Part shown: positions 51,968 through 61,696 of the stretch, piece by piece
How positions within the stretch are numbered: position 1 is the stretch's first letter
How the letters are laid out: each line of letters opens with the position of its first letter
Assembly: GCF_900129655.1 (NCBI RefSeq)
Contig: NZ_FQWK01000001.1
Coordinates: 62,001 to 126,000 of the forward strand
Length of the DNA: 64,000 nt
Reading direction: 5' to 3'
Origin: Bacteroides clarus YIT 12056
GTDB taxonomy: Bacteria > Bacteroidota > Bacteroidia > Bacteroidales > Bacteroidaceae
Notes under the pieces: model-generated
What the model was told of the DNA's origin: nothing
The model's database searches: none
Seen by the model: only the letters and a program-made list of their open reading frames with translations
Position numbers and translations under genes: made by a program

Positions 51968-53125
51968 ATGGAACAAACACTTACACAATCCAAAGCAGGA
52001 CAACACATTGTATGGCTCGATGTAGCCCGATTGGTAGCTATGTTTACCGTAGTTTGCTGCCACAGCGCAGACCCTTTCAATTTCTTTCCGGGTACGTCGC
52101 CCGACATCGAAAGTATTAAGTTTTGGGGAGCCGCCTATGGCGCGGTGCTTCGCCCCTGCGTACCGCTATTCGTAATGATTACCGGCGCGTTGCTGTTGCC
52201 GGTACGTGGAGAAGCATCCGTATTTTATAAGAAACGTATTCCCCGCGTATTCTTCCCGTTTATTATCTGGTCGCTGATATATAATTTCTTTCCTTGGATA
52301 ACGGGACTGTTAGGGCTGAACCCGGAAGTCATTCTTGATTTCTTCCCTTACTCGGGCGAGGATGTCATGCGCCAATCTTTTGCAGTGAGCATGGGATATA
52401 TCGCTCAAATACCCCTTAATTTCTCGCTGCTTGCCGTACATATGTGGTACATATACTTGCTGATCGGCCTTTACTTATATTTGCCGATATTCTCGGCATG
52501 GGTGGAAAAGGCGTCGGAACGTGCCAAACTCTGGTTTCTTGCGGCGTGGGGAGTGACTTTATTACTACCTTATTATAATGAGTACGTATCGGAATATCTT
52601 TGGGGCGGTTGTTCGTGGAATGCGTTCGGAATGTTGTACTACTTTGCCGGTTTCAACGGTTACCTGTTGCTGGGGCATTATTTGCGTAACCATGATTGGA
52701 GCGGAAGACAACTGGCATTTATCGGTATACCGATGTTTGTAGCGGGGTATGCGGTGACCTTCCTGGGGTTTTGTCACATGACTTCGTTACCGGACTTCAC
52801 GGATGAAATGCTGGAATTGTACTTTACATATTGCTCGCTGAATGTAGTCATGATGACTGTTCCCGTATTCGTACTGTGTAAACGGGCAAATATTAAATCG
52901 GAAAGAGTCAGACGAGCGCTGGCCAATCTGACTCTTTGCGGTTTCGGTGTGTATATGATACATTATTTCTTTACCGGACCGAGTGTGGTACTGATGCGCG
53001 CTATCCATATTCCCATTCCTTTGCAGATACCTTGTGCGGCAGTGGTGGCATTCTGTGTATCCTGGTTTCTGGTAGCGATGGCTTATCGCTGTTTCGGGAA
53101 GAATACGAAATGGGTGTTGGGATAG
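51968..53125 (+). CDS. Membrane acyltransferase (acyltransferase 3 family)
   Basis: The 385-residue protein has about ten hydrophobic segments. The family opening is HIVWLDVARLVAMFTVVCCH, with the catalytic histidine near residue 31 (CCHSADPF). Such enzymes O-acetylate polysaccharides, peptidoglycan or lipids; the closest layout is the WecH/OatA-like group without an extracellular esterase domain. I start at the ATG at 51968, whose product begins MEQTLTQSKAGQ; earlier in-frame ATGs lie beside the fumarase terminator. It converges on the pectate lyase gene with only 6 bp between stops. Confidence 0.88.
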   Translation: MEQTLTQSKAGQHIVWLDVARLVAMFTVVCCHSADPFNFFPGTSPDIESIKFWGAAYGAVLRPCVPLFVMITGALLLPVRGEASVFYKKRIPRVFFPFIIWSLIYNFFPWITGLLGLNPEVILDFFPYSGEDVMRQSFAVSMGYIAQIPLNFSLLAVHMWYIYLLIGLYLYLPIFSAWVEKASERAKLWFLAAWGVTLLLPYYNEYVSEYLWGGCSWNAFGMLYYFAGFNGYLLLGHYLRNHDWSGRQLAFIGIPMFVAGYAVTFLGFCHMTSLPDFTDEMLELYFTYCSLNVVMMTVPVFVLCKRANIKSERVRRALANLTLCGFGVYMIHYFFTGPSVVLMRAIHIPIPLQIPCAAVVAFCVSWFLVAMAYRCFGKNTKWVLG

Positions 53126-53131
53126 GTATGC

Positions 53132-54238
53132 TTAATTACCTATCCGCTTTTTCCACTGCTCGTACTTTTTCAGCACTTTCAGTCCGGCATTGTTGTACCA
53201 GCTGTATCCATTACGGCGTTCATAGCCTATCTCGGAGATATCGTACTTCTTCACGCCGTCTCGGTCGCAGAAGAAAGGACGGTTGTCTTCGAGAGTGTAG
53301 AAACGCGCCCAAAGTACGGGACAAGGATAATCGTCCTGCGGGCATGGAATCATCCGGTAGTCTTTTTGGCCTTCGCTATTAGTGAAATTCTCACGCATGA
53401 TACCTGTTATCTTGTTTGCCTTGAACCATGCGATGGCTGCTTCCACGGAAGCGATGATTTCGGGTGACGGATCGGGGATGGACATCAACAGTAGGACGAT
53501 GTTGTCCGATTCGGCCCCGCTGAGTGAGGGAAGTTCGTAGGCACGGGCCTTGGCGGGGGCGAGGGTGTGTTCGTCATGCTGGGCGCACCACACTGTCAGT
53601 TTGCCGTTTTGCTTCACCTGAGTATTAAGGATACACTCCACACCTTTGTCGAATGCGGCACGGGCGCGTTGGCAAAGAGTATCCGGTACATAGGTGTACG
53701 GGGCTTTCTTGTTGTAAACATCACGTAGCAGGTTCATGACGTTTACCATTGCGTTGTCGTTGTAGGTGATGTGGGTATAATAGCCTTTGGGACGCGGCCA
53801 GAATTGAGGCCAACCGCCGTTGGGGTATTGCGCTTTCAGTATGTAACGTATACCTTCTAAAGCGGCCTCTTTGTATTTCTCTATATCGGTGGCCAGATAA
53901 ACCCGGGAAAGGTAACGGATTTCCGTACTCGTGGCATTATTGTCGATGGTACTCTGGTTGACGTTATCTTTCGCGGCGAGGGCTTTCTTATACTCATCGG
54001 CCGTCAGTTCGGCGGGCATATAGATGTTCTTGGGCCAGCCGCCGGTCGTTTGTTGGTAGAGCAGTACATTGTCGGCAATGCGAATGGCTTCGGGAGTGGT
54101 GAAGAAAGCGTCATCCAGTTTGGGAGCTATCTTCACCCAATCCTTGTAGGGATGTTTTTCCTTGTAATCGGTTGTTTCCTGCGCATTGGCTCCGGTGAGA
54201 AGGGCGAGCAATGCGCAGAAGAGAAATGTTCGTTTCAT
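53132..54238 (-). CDS. Pectate lyase, polysaccharide lyase family 10
   Basis: This 368-residue secreted enzyme cleaves polygalacturonate by beta-elimination. It has a signal peptide (MKRTFLFCALLALLTGANA). The PL10 helical-barrel signatures are visible: QQTTGGWPKNIYMP near 61-74, TSTEIRYLSRVY near 104, QYPNGGWPQFWPRPKGYYTH near 138-157 and the C-terminal ARFYTLEDNRPFFCDRDGV near 310-328. It is a lone catabolic gene: no SusC/SusD or regulator for pectin is adjacent. Its -7 box is at 54268-54275. Confidence 0.9.
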   Translation of the reverse strand: MKRTFLFCALLALLTGANAQETTDYKEKHPYKDWVKIAPKLDDAFFTTPEAIRIADNVLLYQQTTGGWPKNIYMPAELTADEYKKALAAKDNVNQSTIDNNATSTEIRYLSRVYLATDIEKYKEAALEGIRYILKAQYPNGGWPQFWPRPKGYYTHITYNDNAMVNVMNLLRDVYNKKAPYTYVPDTLCQRARAAFDKGVECILNTQVKQNGKLTVWCAQHDEHTLAPAKARAYELPSLSGAESDNIVLLLMSIPDPSPEIIASVEAAIAWFKANKITGIMRENFTNSEGQKDYRMIPCPQDDYPCPVLWARFYTLEDNRPFFCDRDGVKKYDISEIGYERRNGYSWYNNAGLKVLKKYEQWKKRIGN

Positions 54239-54267
54239 ACTATTGAAGTTTTGAGTTTCTTTGCGAA

Positions 54268-54275
54268 CAAAAGTA
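54268..54275 (-). promoter_or_regulatory. PL10 gene promoter -7 box
   Basis: TACTTTTG on the minus strand, 29 nt before the ATG at 54238. Confidence 0.5.
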
Positions 54276-54341
54276 GGGAAAACTCTAAAGAGAGAATAGT
54301 AATATTTGTTTTTAAGAGAGTAAATATTGTGATTTATGTAT

Positions 54342-55667
54342 TTACTCTAAATATTGTTCCACTCTTCCACTGATTTGCAGCAAGGATATTTCGCATAGTT
54401 TGGTGTCATATTCCGCCGATAAGATACGTTCTTCGGCATCCAGCAGGCTCTTTTGCGCTTCACGCATTTCAATACCGGAGAGGTTACCGAGCATATATCG
54501 TTCCATGGCAATCTCATGGTTTTCTTTGGCTGCAACAAGGTTCTGACGTTCCAGGTTCAGCATTTGGAGGTTGTTCTGATAGGCTTGCCACAGGTTACTC
54601 AGGTCGGCGCGCAAGGCTTGTTCCAACTGTTCCCGTTCCAGACGGGCGTTTTGCACTGCGATACGTGCATTCCGGAGTTCGCGGCGACGGTTGCCGTCAA
54701 AGAGATTGAAGCCTACGGTGACGCCTACGTTCAGTCCGAGGTTGCTACGACGGCTGTTGGCGGAAATATCATATTTGTTGAGGGTATAGCCGTAGCCGCC
54801 ATTCATCTTCACGTACGGGTAGTCGCGGGAACTGGCTTTTTTATAATCCAGTCGTGCCAAAGTATTGTTCTGTTCAGCTTTCAGTAAAGATGCATTGGCT
54901 TGGAGAGTGGCGTTCCAAAGTTCCTCGAAATTCAGTTTGGCGCTGACATTGATGAGGCTGTCTTCAACGATGAAAGGGCGGTCTACATCTTCGTGTGCCA
55001 TTAATTCGTTCAGCTGGATGCGTGAGGTATGCAATAACTCCTGTTGTTTCATGTATTGCGCACTGTCGGCATTGAAGTCTACTTTAGCCTGCTGGTAGTC
55101 CAGGCGGGAGAAGTTTCCGATATGATAACGCTCCTCTACGATACGCAGACGTTCTTTGGAGAGCGATACGGCATAGCGGAAGTTCTTCAGGCGGATTGTG
55201 TGCTGTACATAATTGTAATATTCGGCTGCAATATTGGCTATCAAATCTTCGATGGCGATACGGGTATTGGTTTCGCCTTGTCGTTCCAGCTCTTTCAGTT
55301 TCTGGTAGTTGGCGGTGATATTGAAGCCGTCGAAGATAGTCCAGCTCAGGTTAATGCCGGCATCGACGGTCTGGTCGAACACACCGTTCTCTTTGGTTGT
55401 TTCACCGGTGGCGCGCAGCTTTGTTTCGGTATTATCCAAAGTACCTTTATAACCGGCAGATAAGTCTAGGGTAGGCAGGTAGCCGGCATTGGCAAGGGTG
55501 GCGTTGTTCTTGCTTACTTGCTGTTCGTTACGGGTGATACGCAGGGAATAGTTGTTCAACAGCCCCTGTTCCAGACAAGACTTCAGGGTATAGATAGGCG
55601 CGGGCTGTGCCTGAACGGCAAGCGTGGCGCACAGAATGATTAAGAAAGATAAAATCGTACGTTTCAT
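54342..55667 (-). CDS. TolC-family outer-membrane efflux protein
   Basis: The 441-residue outer-membrane channel subunit has a signal peptide (MKRTILSFLIILCATLAVQA). Two outer-membrane efflux repeats follow, with long heptad helices. Typical segments are YTLKSCLEQGLLNNYSLRIT near residue 26, YHIGNFSRLDYQQAKVDFNA near 180, and the second-repeat counterpart YMLGNLSGIEMREAQKSLLD near 390. It forms the exit duct for the RND pump encoded just upstream; the two genes overlap by 4 bp. Confidence 0.94.
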   Translation of the reverse strand: MKRTILSFLIILCATLAVQAQPAPIYTLKSCLEQGLLNNYSLRITRNEQQVSKNNATLANAGYLPTLDLSAGYKGTLDNTETKLRATGETTKENGVFDQTVDAGINLSWTIFDGFNITANYQKLKELERQGETNTRIAIEDLIANIAAEYYNYVQHTIRLKNFRYAVSLSKERLRIVEERYHIGNFSRLDYQQAKVDFNADSAQYMKQQELLHTSRIQLNELMAHEDVDRPFIVEDSLINVSAKLNFEELWNATLQANASLLKAEQNNTLARLDYKKASSRDYPYVKMNGGYGYTLNKYDISANSRRSNLGLNVGVTVGFNLFDGNRRRELRNARIAVQNARLEREQLEQALRADLSNLWQAYQNNLQMLNLERQNLVAAKENHEIAMERYMLGNLSGIEMREAQKSLLDAEERILSAEYDTKLCEISLLQISGRVEQYLE

Positions 55668-58600
55668 TCGTTCTTTAGTTTACTTCGGTTGGTAGATACA
55701 TAACTATAAATAGCGGGGACGATATACATCGTGAGCAGTGTGGACACAAGCATACCGCCTACTACGGCCGTACCCATGGCGATACGTTGGTTACATCCTT
55801 CACCTGTGGCGAATGCCAACGGTATCAGTCCCAGTACGGTAGAGGCGCTTGTCATCAAGATGGGGCGTAGGCGTTGCAGAGCGGCATCTTTGATGGCTTG
55901 CATCTTGTCCTCGCCGGTTTCCTGCTTCTGATTGGCGAACTCTACGATAAGGATACCGTTCTTTGCCACCAGACCAATCAGCATGATGATACCGATTTGG
56001 CTGAATATATTCATTGTGATGTCTCCGAAATACATGAATACCAGTGCGCCGGCAATGGCAAGGGGCACCGTCAGCATGATAATCAGCGGGTCTTTGAAAC
56101 TTTCGAACTGGGCGGCCAGAATCAGGTAGATAAGCAGGATTGCCAGAATGAAAGCGAACATCAGACTGGAAGAGCTCTCACGGTACTCTTTTGAGTCACC
56201 GGTGAGGGCGGTGCGGAAAGTGTCGTCCAATGTTTCTTTAGCTATCTTGTCCATTTCGTCCAAACCTTGTCCGATAGTCTTGCCGTCGGCAAGCCCGGCG
56301 GAGATAGTGGCGGATACGAAACGGTTGTAGCGATACAACTTAGGCGGAGCGATGCCGTTTGTCAGTTCTATAAGGTTGTCGAGCTGTACCATATCCCCCT
56401 TGTCGCTACGGATATAAATGCCTTTCAGGTCGGCAGGCTTGTTACGCTGTTGACGGTTGATTTCTCCCAATATCTCGTATTGCTTGCCGTTCATATAGAA
56501 GTAACCCATACGCTGGCCGCTTAAACCGTATTGCAGTGTTTGGGCAATGTTACGGGTGCTGACTCCCATGATACTTGCTTTGTCACGATTGATGTTGATA
56601 CGGGCTTCCGGTTTACTGAACTTCAAGTCCACATCCGCCATTTGGAACACCGGATTCTCGTATACTTTCGCCATGAACTTGGGAAGTACCTCTTGCAATT
56701 TCTCAATGTTGGTAGCTTGCAGTACGTACTGTACGGGCATGCCGCCGCGTCGTCCGCCGAACGAGGAAGACTGCTGCACGAAAGAACGGGCCATCGTTTT
56801 TTTCTGTACCGCTTTCGATAGCTTTTCCGCTACTTCCATTTGCGTATAGTTACGGTCCTGCATGTCTTTCAAAGTAATGCGCACATTACCGCTACCGCTG
56901 GATACACGGGCGGTCACCGCTTCCGCATCGGGCACGATAGAATCGACCAGCTGGTTGATATCTTCTGTGTAGTCACGGATATATTCGTAGGTGACGCCTT
57001 CGGCACCACGCGTATTGATGCTGATTTGCGAACGGTCTTCCAGCGGTGACATTTCCGCGGGGATATAGTTCCAAAGAAAACCGATAATGATAATGGTTAA
57101 CGCCGTGAACGGCAGTGCAATCCAGCGTTTCCGCAGGAAAGCGGCCAAAGAGCGGCTGTAAACGTTGTTCATCCCTTCGAAGAAAGGTTCGGTTTTACGA
57201 TAGAACCAGCTTTGCTTTTCTCTTTTTATCAACAGTTTGGTAGCCAACATCGGTGTAAAAGTCAACGCGGCAAAAGAGGAGATGATAACCGAACCGGATA
57301 CTACGATACTGAATTCACGGAACAGACGTCCTGTCGTACCGTCCATAAATACGATAGGGAAAAACACCGCTACCAGCGTAATGGTGGTGGAGATTACGGC
57401 AAAGAAGATTTCTTTGGCTCCTTCGATACCTGCCTCTTTCGGGGGCATTCCCTTTTCAATACGGACATAGATATTCTCCGTCATTACAATGGCATCGTCC
57501 ACCACAAGTCCCACGGCAAGCACAATGGCCAGCATGGAGAGTACGTTGATGGAAAATCCTGCCAGGTACATCACAAAGAAAGCTCCGATCAATGAGACGG
57601 GAATTACGATACAGGGAACGAGGGTCACACGCCAGTCGCGCAGGAACAGGAAGATGATGATGATTACGAGGATGAACGCCTCGTACACCGTTTGCTTTAC
57701 TTCATTGATGGAGGCGCGGATGAATTTGGTGTTATCGAAACCGTACGAGTAATGCACATCTTCCGGCAGGTCTTTCTGCATCTTCTCCATACGTTCGTAC
57801 ACGGCGTCGGCAATCTGGATATGATTGGCGCCCGGTTGCGGAATCACTACGATACCCACCATAGGCACACCGTTCATCTTCATATAACTTTTGATGTCTG
57901 CCGGGCCAAGTTCGGCGCGGCCTATGTCGCTGAACCGGACGATACGGTTGCCGTCTTCTTTCAGGATGAGGTTATTGAATTCTTCTGCCGTATGCATCAG
58001 GCCGAGCGTGCGAATCGTCAGTTCGATGGTATTTCCTTCGATACTGCCCGAAGGAAGTTCCACATTCTCATTGTCTACCGCATTCTTTACGTCGATAGGA
58101 GTGATACCGTAACCGGACATCTTAATGGGGTCGAGCCACAAACGCATGGAATAACGTTTCTCTCCCCAAATGCTTACGCTGCTTACATCGGAAATGGTTT
58201 GTAACTGTTCTTTGACCGTGAGGTCTGCTATCTCGCTAAGTTCCAGCAACGAACGCTTGTCGCTTTGCAAAGCCACCATGAGGATAGGAGTAGCATCCGC
58301 GTCGGCTTTGGATACGGTTGGCGGGTCGCAGTCGCGGGGTAAATAACGCTGGGCGCGCGAAACTTTGTCACGTACGTCATTGGCGGCCGTTTCCAAGTCG
58401 ACGGAAAGCTCGAACTCTACCGTAATACGTGATGAACCCTGCTGGCTGACGCTGGAGAGGGAACGGATCCCCGGAATACCGTTGATATTCTGTTCCAGCG
58501 GTTCTGTAATCTGATTTTCGATAACGTCGGCGTTTGCTCCGGGATAGGAACAGGATACGGAGATAATAGGATTATCCACTGACGGATACTCGCGGACACC

Positions 58601-58696
58601 GAGGTAGTTGTACCCGATGAAACCGAAAAGCAGGATAATCAGTGTCAATACGGTGGAGAGTACCGGTCTCCGTATGCTTAATTCAGATATATTCAT
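55664..58696 (-). CDS. RND efflux transporter (HAE-1/AcrB-like)
   Basis: The 1010-residue inner-membrane pump exchanges protons for drugs or other hydrophobic compounds. The first helix starts LSIRRPVLSTVLTLIILLFG, and two large periplasmic loops lie at about 35-335 and 545-860. The proton-relay aspartates sit in VGLVVDDAIVMTENI near residue 395. The second half ends with GLVAKNGILIVEFANQ and AIKDAALQRLRPILMTSAST. Substrates are unknown; the sequence resembles multidrug or lipid-type exporters rather than metal pumps. Operon order is fusion protein, pump, channel. Confidence 0.95.
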   Translation of the reverse strand: MNISELSIRRPVLSTVLTLIILLFGFIGYNYLGVREYPSVDNPIISVSCSYPGANADVIENQITEPLEQNINGIPGIRSLSSVSQQGSSRITVEFELSVDLETAANDVRDKVSRAQRYLPRDCDPPTVSKADADATPILMVALQSDKRSLLELSEIADLTVKEQLQTISDVSSVSIWGEKRYSMRLWLDPIKMSGYGITPIDVKNAVDNENVELPSGSIEGNTIELTIRTLGLMHTAEEFNNLILKEDGNRIVRFSDIGRAELGPADIKSYMKMNGVPMVGIVVIPQPGANHIQIADAVYERMEKMQKDLPEDVHYSYGFDNTKFIRASINEVKQTVYEAFILVIIIIFLFLRDWRVTLVPCIVIPVSLIGAFFVMYLAGFSINVLSMLAIVLAVGLVVDDAIVMTENIYVRIEKGMPPKEAGIEGAKEIFFAVISTTITLVAVFFPIVFMDGTTGRLFREFSIVVSGSVIISSFAALTFTPMLATKLLIKREKQSWFYRKTEPFFEGMNNVYSRSLAAFLRKRWIALPFTALTIIIIGFLWNYIPAEMSPLEDRSQISINTRGAEGVTYEYIRDYTEDINQLVDSIVPDAEAVTARVSSGSGNVRITLKDMQDRNYTQMEVAEKLSKAVQKKTMARSFVQQSSSFGGRRGGMPVQYVLQATNIEKLQEVLPKFMAKVYENPVFQMADVDLKFSKPEARININRDKASIMGVSTRNIAQTLQYGLSGQRMGYFYMNGKQYEILGEINRQQRNKPADLKGIYIRSDKGDMVQLDNLIELTNGIAPPKLYRYNRFVSATISAGLADGKTIGQGLDEMDKIAKETLDDTFRTALTGDSKEYRESSSSLMFAFILAILLIYLILAAQFESFKDPLIIMLTVPLAIAGALVFMYFGDITMNIFSQIGIIMLIGLVAKNGILIVEFANQKQETGEDKMQAIKDAALQRLRPILMTSASTVLGLIPLAFATGEGCNQRIAMGTAVVGGMLVSTLLTMYIVPAIYSYVSTNRSKLKNE

Positions 58697-58700
58697 GATA

Positions 58701-58802
58701 AGAAGTATAAGGTATGAATATGAAGTATAAGGTACGAATTATGAATTACTGCTTCCGGCATAAACCTGCCATAGCTCATATTTTATCCTTGATACTTTAT
58801 AC
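58701..58802. repeat. REP-like intergenic repeat (AAGTATAAGGTA words)
   Basis: The gap between fusion protein and pump genes is filled by AAGTATAAGGTATGAATATG-like words, repeated, then a short core (about 58748-58770) and complementary words (TATCCTTGATACTTTATACT). The architecture equals the other three elements but the arm word is different. It lies inside an operon, so it should be transcribed and could fold into a hairpin in the mRNA. Confidence 0.7.
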
Positions 58803-59885
58803 TTAGTTAATGTTGTCTAATGTCACGGGTAATCCTGTGCGGAGTTGCAGGGTTCCTGAAGTGATGATTGTATCGCCTACGTTCAGACCTTGCAATACTT
58901 GCACTTCGGCTTCCGTCCGGATACCGGTGGTAATCTCTGTCGGCTGTGCTTTTCCTGACTTATAGAGGAAAATCTTATCCTTACCCATTTCCGGTACGAT
59001 GGCTTCGGAGGGTACGGCAAGCGCATTCTGTATTTCGTCCTTATTCAGTTTGATACTGGCGTAGCGTCCCGGCAGTACGGCGCTGTTGGCGTTGGGATAG
59101 AGCGCACGGATGGTCAGTGTATGGGTAGTGGGGTCTATCTTTGATTCGCGTGCGTAAACAGTGGCATGGAAAGCGTTCAGCTTTCCTTCGAGCGTAAAGT
59201 CCAGCCCTGCGCCGATTTTTACGTCATTGGCATATCGTTCGGGTACTGCGAACTCTACTTTCAAGGGGGAGAGCTTGGTGAGTTTGGCTACAATGGTAGA
59301 GGGAGAAGCGTATGTTCCTACGCTGACCTGCCGCAGGCCGATAACTCCGTCAAAGGGAGCGCGAAGTTCTGTTTGTGCAATATTGGACTCTATCAGGTCG
59401 ATGTCGGCATTCAAGGTCGCCAGTTCGGTCTTTACCTGTTCGTACGCTTCCTTACTGACCGCATCTCTTTCCAGCAAGGCATTTTGACGGAATACGCGGT
59501 CTTCCGCCAACTTCAACTGCGATACCAGCCTTTGCAATTGCGCCTGAAGAGGACGATCGTTCACTTTAGCGAGCAATTGCCCTTTCTTCACGAAACTGCC
59601 TTCTTCAAAGTTGATTTCGATAATCTTGCCGGATGTCTCGAATGAAAGGTCTACTTCTTCATCGGGCAGCAAACTGCCGCTGATTTGTATTTCGTCTTTT
59701 AGCAGTTGCGGTTTTATTATTTTGGCGTTTACGTTCAGAATCTTTTTGCCTCCACGCTTACCGGTCATTACTTTATCGGCAGCCGCCAATTCCTCGTTTG
59801 TCTTGGGAAGTTGAGAATAAATACCTCCGCCTATCAGTCCGGCACCAATGAATAGGATGATGCCCCATTTTACTTTTTTATTCAT
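58803..59885 (-). CDS. RND membrane fusion protein
   Basis: The 360-residue periplasmic adaptor begins MNKKVKWGIILFIGAGLIGG, a signal anchor. A barrel-sandwich hybrid half-motif (GKIIEINFEEGSFVKKGQLL) is near residue 88, with a helical hairpin at about 110-170. A second lipoyl half (LRAPFDGVIGLRQVSVGTYA) is near 172-191, and beta-barrel and membrane-proximal domains lie at about 195-355. It links the pump to the TolC-type channel encoded downstream. It is the first gene of the operon; a TACCTTTT box about 40 nt upstream may be the -7 element. Confidence 0.94.
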   Translation of the reverse strand: MNKKVKWGIILFIGAGLIGGGIYSQLPKTNEELAAADKVMTGKRGGKKILNVNAKIIKPQLLKDEIQISGSLLPDEEVDLSFETSGKIIEINFEEGSFVKKGQLLAKVNDRPLQAQLQRLVSQLKLAEDRVFRQNALLERDAVSKEAYEQVKTELATLNADIDLIESNIAQTELRAPFDGVIGLRQVSVGTYASPSTIVAKLTKLSPLKVEFAVPERYANDVKIGAGLDFTLEGKLNAFHATVYARESKIDPTTHTLTIRALYPNANSAVLPGRYASIKLNKDEIQNALAVPSEAIVPEMGKDKIFLYKSGKAQPTEITTGIRTEAEVQVLQGLNVGDTIITSGTLQLRTGLPVTLDNIN

Positions 59886-60025
59886 GTCGTAGTATTAGTA
59901 GTATATTTAGCCATAGATTTGGACGGAAAAGGTACGAAAAAGTTTAAAACAAGAAAAGTTAATAAAAGTGATAAGGCAATAAAGCGGTAGAGCGTTAGGG
60001 GCAAGACTGCCACTTTACCGCTTTC

Positions 60026-60958
60026 TTAATAGGCTGCCCTGTATTTACCTTCTTCCTTATCTTCCAGCATGTTCAGGTAAGAGGCATAGCGGGATTCGCT
60101 GATGTAATGTTGCTCTACCGCTTCGCGTACGGCGCAACCCGGTTCATGGCGGTGGGTACAGTTGTTATAGCGGCAGCCGGCGGAAACTTTGAATATTTCC
60201 GGAAAGTAATGTCCTATTTCTTCTTCTTCCATGTCGAATGTTCCAAAACCTTTGATGCCCGGTGTGTCGATGATGTAGCCGTCACCCGGCACGGGAAACA
60301 TTTCGGAGAAAGTGGTGGTGTGCATACCTTTGTTGTGGTAGGTGGAGATAGCGCCGGTCTTGATATCCAGTTCAGGCAGGATAGCATTGATAAGGGTGGA
60401 TTTGCCTACTCCGGAATGTCCGGAGAAGAGAGTTATTCTCCCTTTAAGCTCTTCTTTTATGGTGTCGACGCCTTCACCGGTTTTGGCGGACACCTTGAAA
60501 CAAGGGTAACCGATAGTGGTGTAAAGATTGATAAGCCCGTCCAGATAGCGAAGCTCGTCTTCATCGTAAGCGTCTGTCTTATTGAATATGATATTGACGG
60601 GTACTCGGTATGCCTCGGCTGATGCCAAAAAGCGGTCGATGAATGTAGTGGAGGTTTCCGGATAATTCACTGTTACCACCAGCATGCACTGGTCGAGGTT
60701 GGCGGCAAGGATATGAGATTGTTTGGACAAGTTGGACGAACGTCGGATGATGTAATTCTTCCGGTCTTCGATTTCATTGATGAAAGCCGTGCCTTCCTGG
60801 TTCAATATGATTTGCACGTAGTCGCCTACCGCCACCGGATTGGTGCTACGGATACCTTTCAGACGGAAGTTACCTTTGATTTTACATTCAACGTATGTTC
60901 CTTCGTCGGTCTTTACCAGATACCAACTCCCTGTATTTTTAATTATCAGTCCCCTCAA
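60026..60958 (-). CDS. rsgA: Ribosome small-subunit GTPase RsgA
   Basis: RsgA is a circularly permuted GTPase needed for late 30S assembly. The 310-residue protein has an OB-fold (about 1-70), then the permuted G motifs: G4 NKTD near 123, G1 [12 protein letters not shown] near 174 and G3 DTPGIKGFG near 224. A C-terminal zinc finger uses C-x4-C-x-H-x5-C within [15 protein letters not shown] start at TTG (60958, [15 protein letters not shown]), where family similarity begins. An ATG at 61021 would add 21 residues encoded entirely by the adjacent repeat element. The TTG has no obvious ribosome site, so the start is uncertain. Confidence 0.9.
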   Translation of the reverse strand: MRGLIIKNTGSWYLVKTDEGTYVECKIKGNFRLKGIRSTNPVAVGDYVQIILNQEGTAFINEIEDRKNYIIRRSSNLSKQSHILAANLDQCMLVVTVNYPETSTTFIDRFLASAEAYRVPVNIIFNKTDAYDEDELRYLDGLINLYTTIGYPCFKVSAKTGEGVDTIKEELKGRITLFSGHSGVGKSTLINAILPELDIKTGAISTYHNKGMHTTTFSEMFPVPGDGYIIDTPGIKGFGTFDMEEEEIGHYFPEIFKVSAGCRYNNCTHRHEPGCAVREAVEQHYISESRYASYLNMLEDKEEGKYRAAY

Positions 60959-60961
60959 AAT

Positions 60962-61063
60962 AGTTGAAAGTTGAGAGCCGAAAGCTGAAAGTTGAGTGCC
61001 GGGAGTCGTTGGAACGGTCATGCCGCACGGTAACTCTCAACTCTCAACTTTCAACTTTCAACT
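60962..61063. repeat. REP-like intergenic repeat (AGTTGAAAGTTGA words)
   Basis: Left-arm words AGTTGAAAGTTGAGAG are mirrored by right-arm CTCTCAACTTTCAACTTT words around a GC-rich core (about 60996-61032). Its inverted core reads TTACCGTGCGGCATGA, nearly equal to TTACCGTGCGGAATGA in the element at 47959. It lies between frr and rsgA and supplies the sequence directly upstream of the rsgA start. Confidence 0.75.
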
Positions 61064-61067
61064 ATAT

Positions 61068-61628
61068 TTATACTGTCATAATCTCTTTGTCCTTCGCCGC
61101 CAGCATATCGTCAATCTGCTTGATATACTTGTCGTGAATCTTTTGCAGCTTTTCCTCGCCGCCTTTTTGGGCGTCTTCCGCCAATCCTTCTTTCACAGAT
61201 TTCTTAAAGGCGTCGATAGCGTCGCGGCGTGCGTTACGTACACTTACTTTGGCGGTTTCGCTTTCGTTCTTACACTGTTTGGCAAGTTGTTTACGGCGTT
61301 CCTCTGTCAACGGAGGAATACCGATGCGGATGATTTCGCCGTTGTTTTCGGGCATGATGCCGAGGTCGGAGTCGATGATTGCTTTCTCAATGACACGGAA
61401 CATGCTCTTGTCCCACGGCTTGATAGCGATACTGCGGGCATCCGGGGTGGTTACGGCTGCTACGTTGTTGATGGGCACCATGCTTCCGTAAGAATCGACA
61501 CGGATTCCGTCCAGCAAACGAACGTCGGCTTTTCCGGCACGGATATGGGCTAATGATTCTTCCAGGTACATTACAGCCATATCCATTTTCTCTTGTGCTT
61601 CGTCTAAGATGTCTTTTACGTCTTTCAT
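61068..61628 (-). CDS. frr: Ribosome recycling factor
   Basis: RRF with EF-G separates post-termination ribosomes. The 186-residue protein is of normal length: a three-helix bundle with MKDVKDILDEAQEKMDMAVM at the start, LAHIRAGKADVRLLDGIRVD near 25-44 and the C-terminal RRDAIDAFKKSVKEGLAED and DDMLAAKDKEIMTV. I chose the ATG at 61628, which follows a -7 box at 61668-61675; a GTG at 61685 lies upstream of that box. pyrH is upstream on the same strand, the usual pyrH-frr order. Confidence 0.97.
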   Translation of the reverse strand: MKDVKDILDEAQEKMDMAVMYLEESLAHIRAGKADVRLLDGIRVDSYGSMVPINNVAAVTTPDARSIAIKPWDKSMFRVIEKAIIDSDLGIMPENNGEIIRIGIPPLTEERRKQLAKQCKNESETAKVSVRNARRDAIDAFKKSVKEGLAEDAQKGGEEKLQKIHDKYIKQIDDMLAAKDKEIMTV

Positions 61629-61667
61629 ATTTCTATTGTTTGAAGTAGCTTTTAATTTGAAACTTTG

Positions 61668-61675
61668 CAAATATA
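61668..61675 (-). promoter_or_regulatory. frr promoter -7 box
   Basis: TATATTTG on the minus strand, 39 nt before the frr ATG. It suggests frr has its own promoter besides any read-through from pyrH. Confidence 0.5.
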
Positions 61676-61696
61676 ATTGTTTCACGACAGATTACA

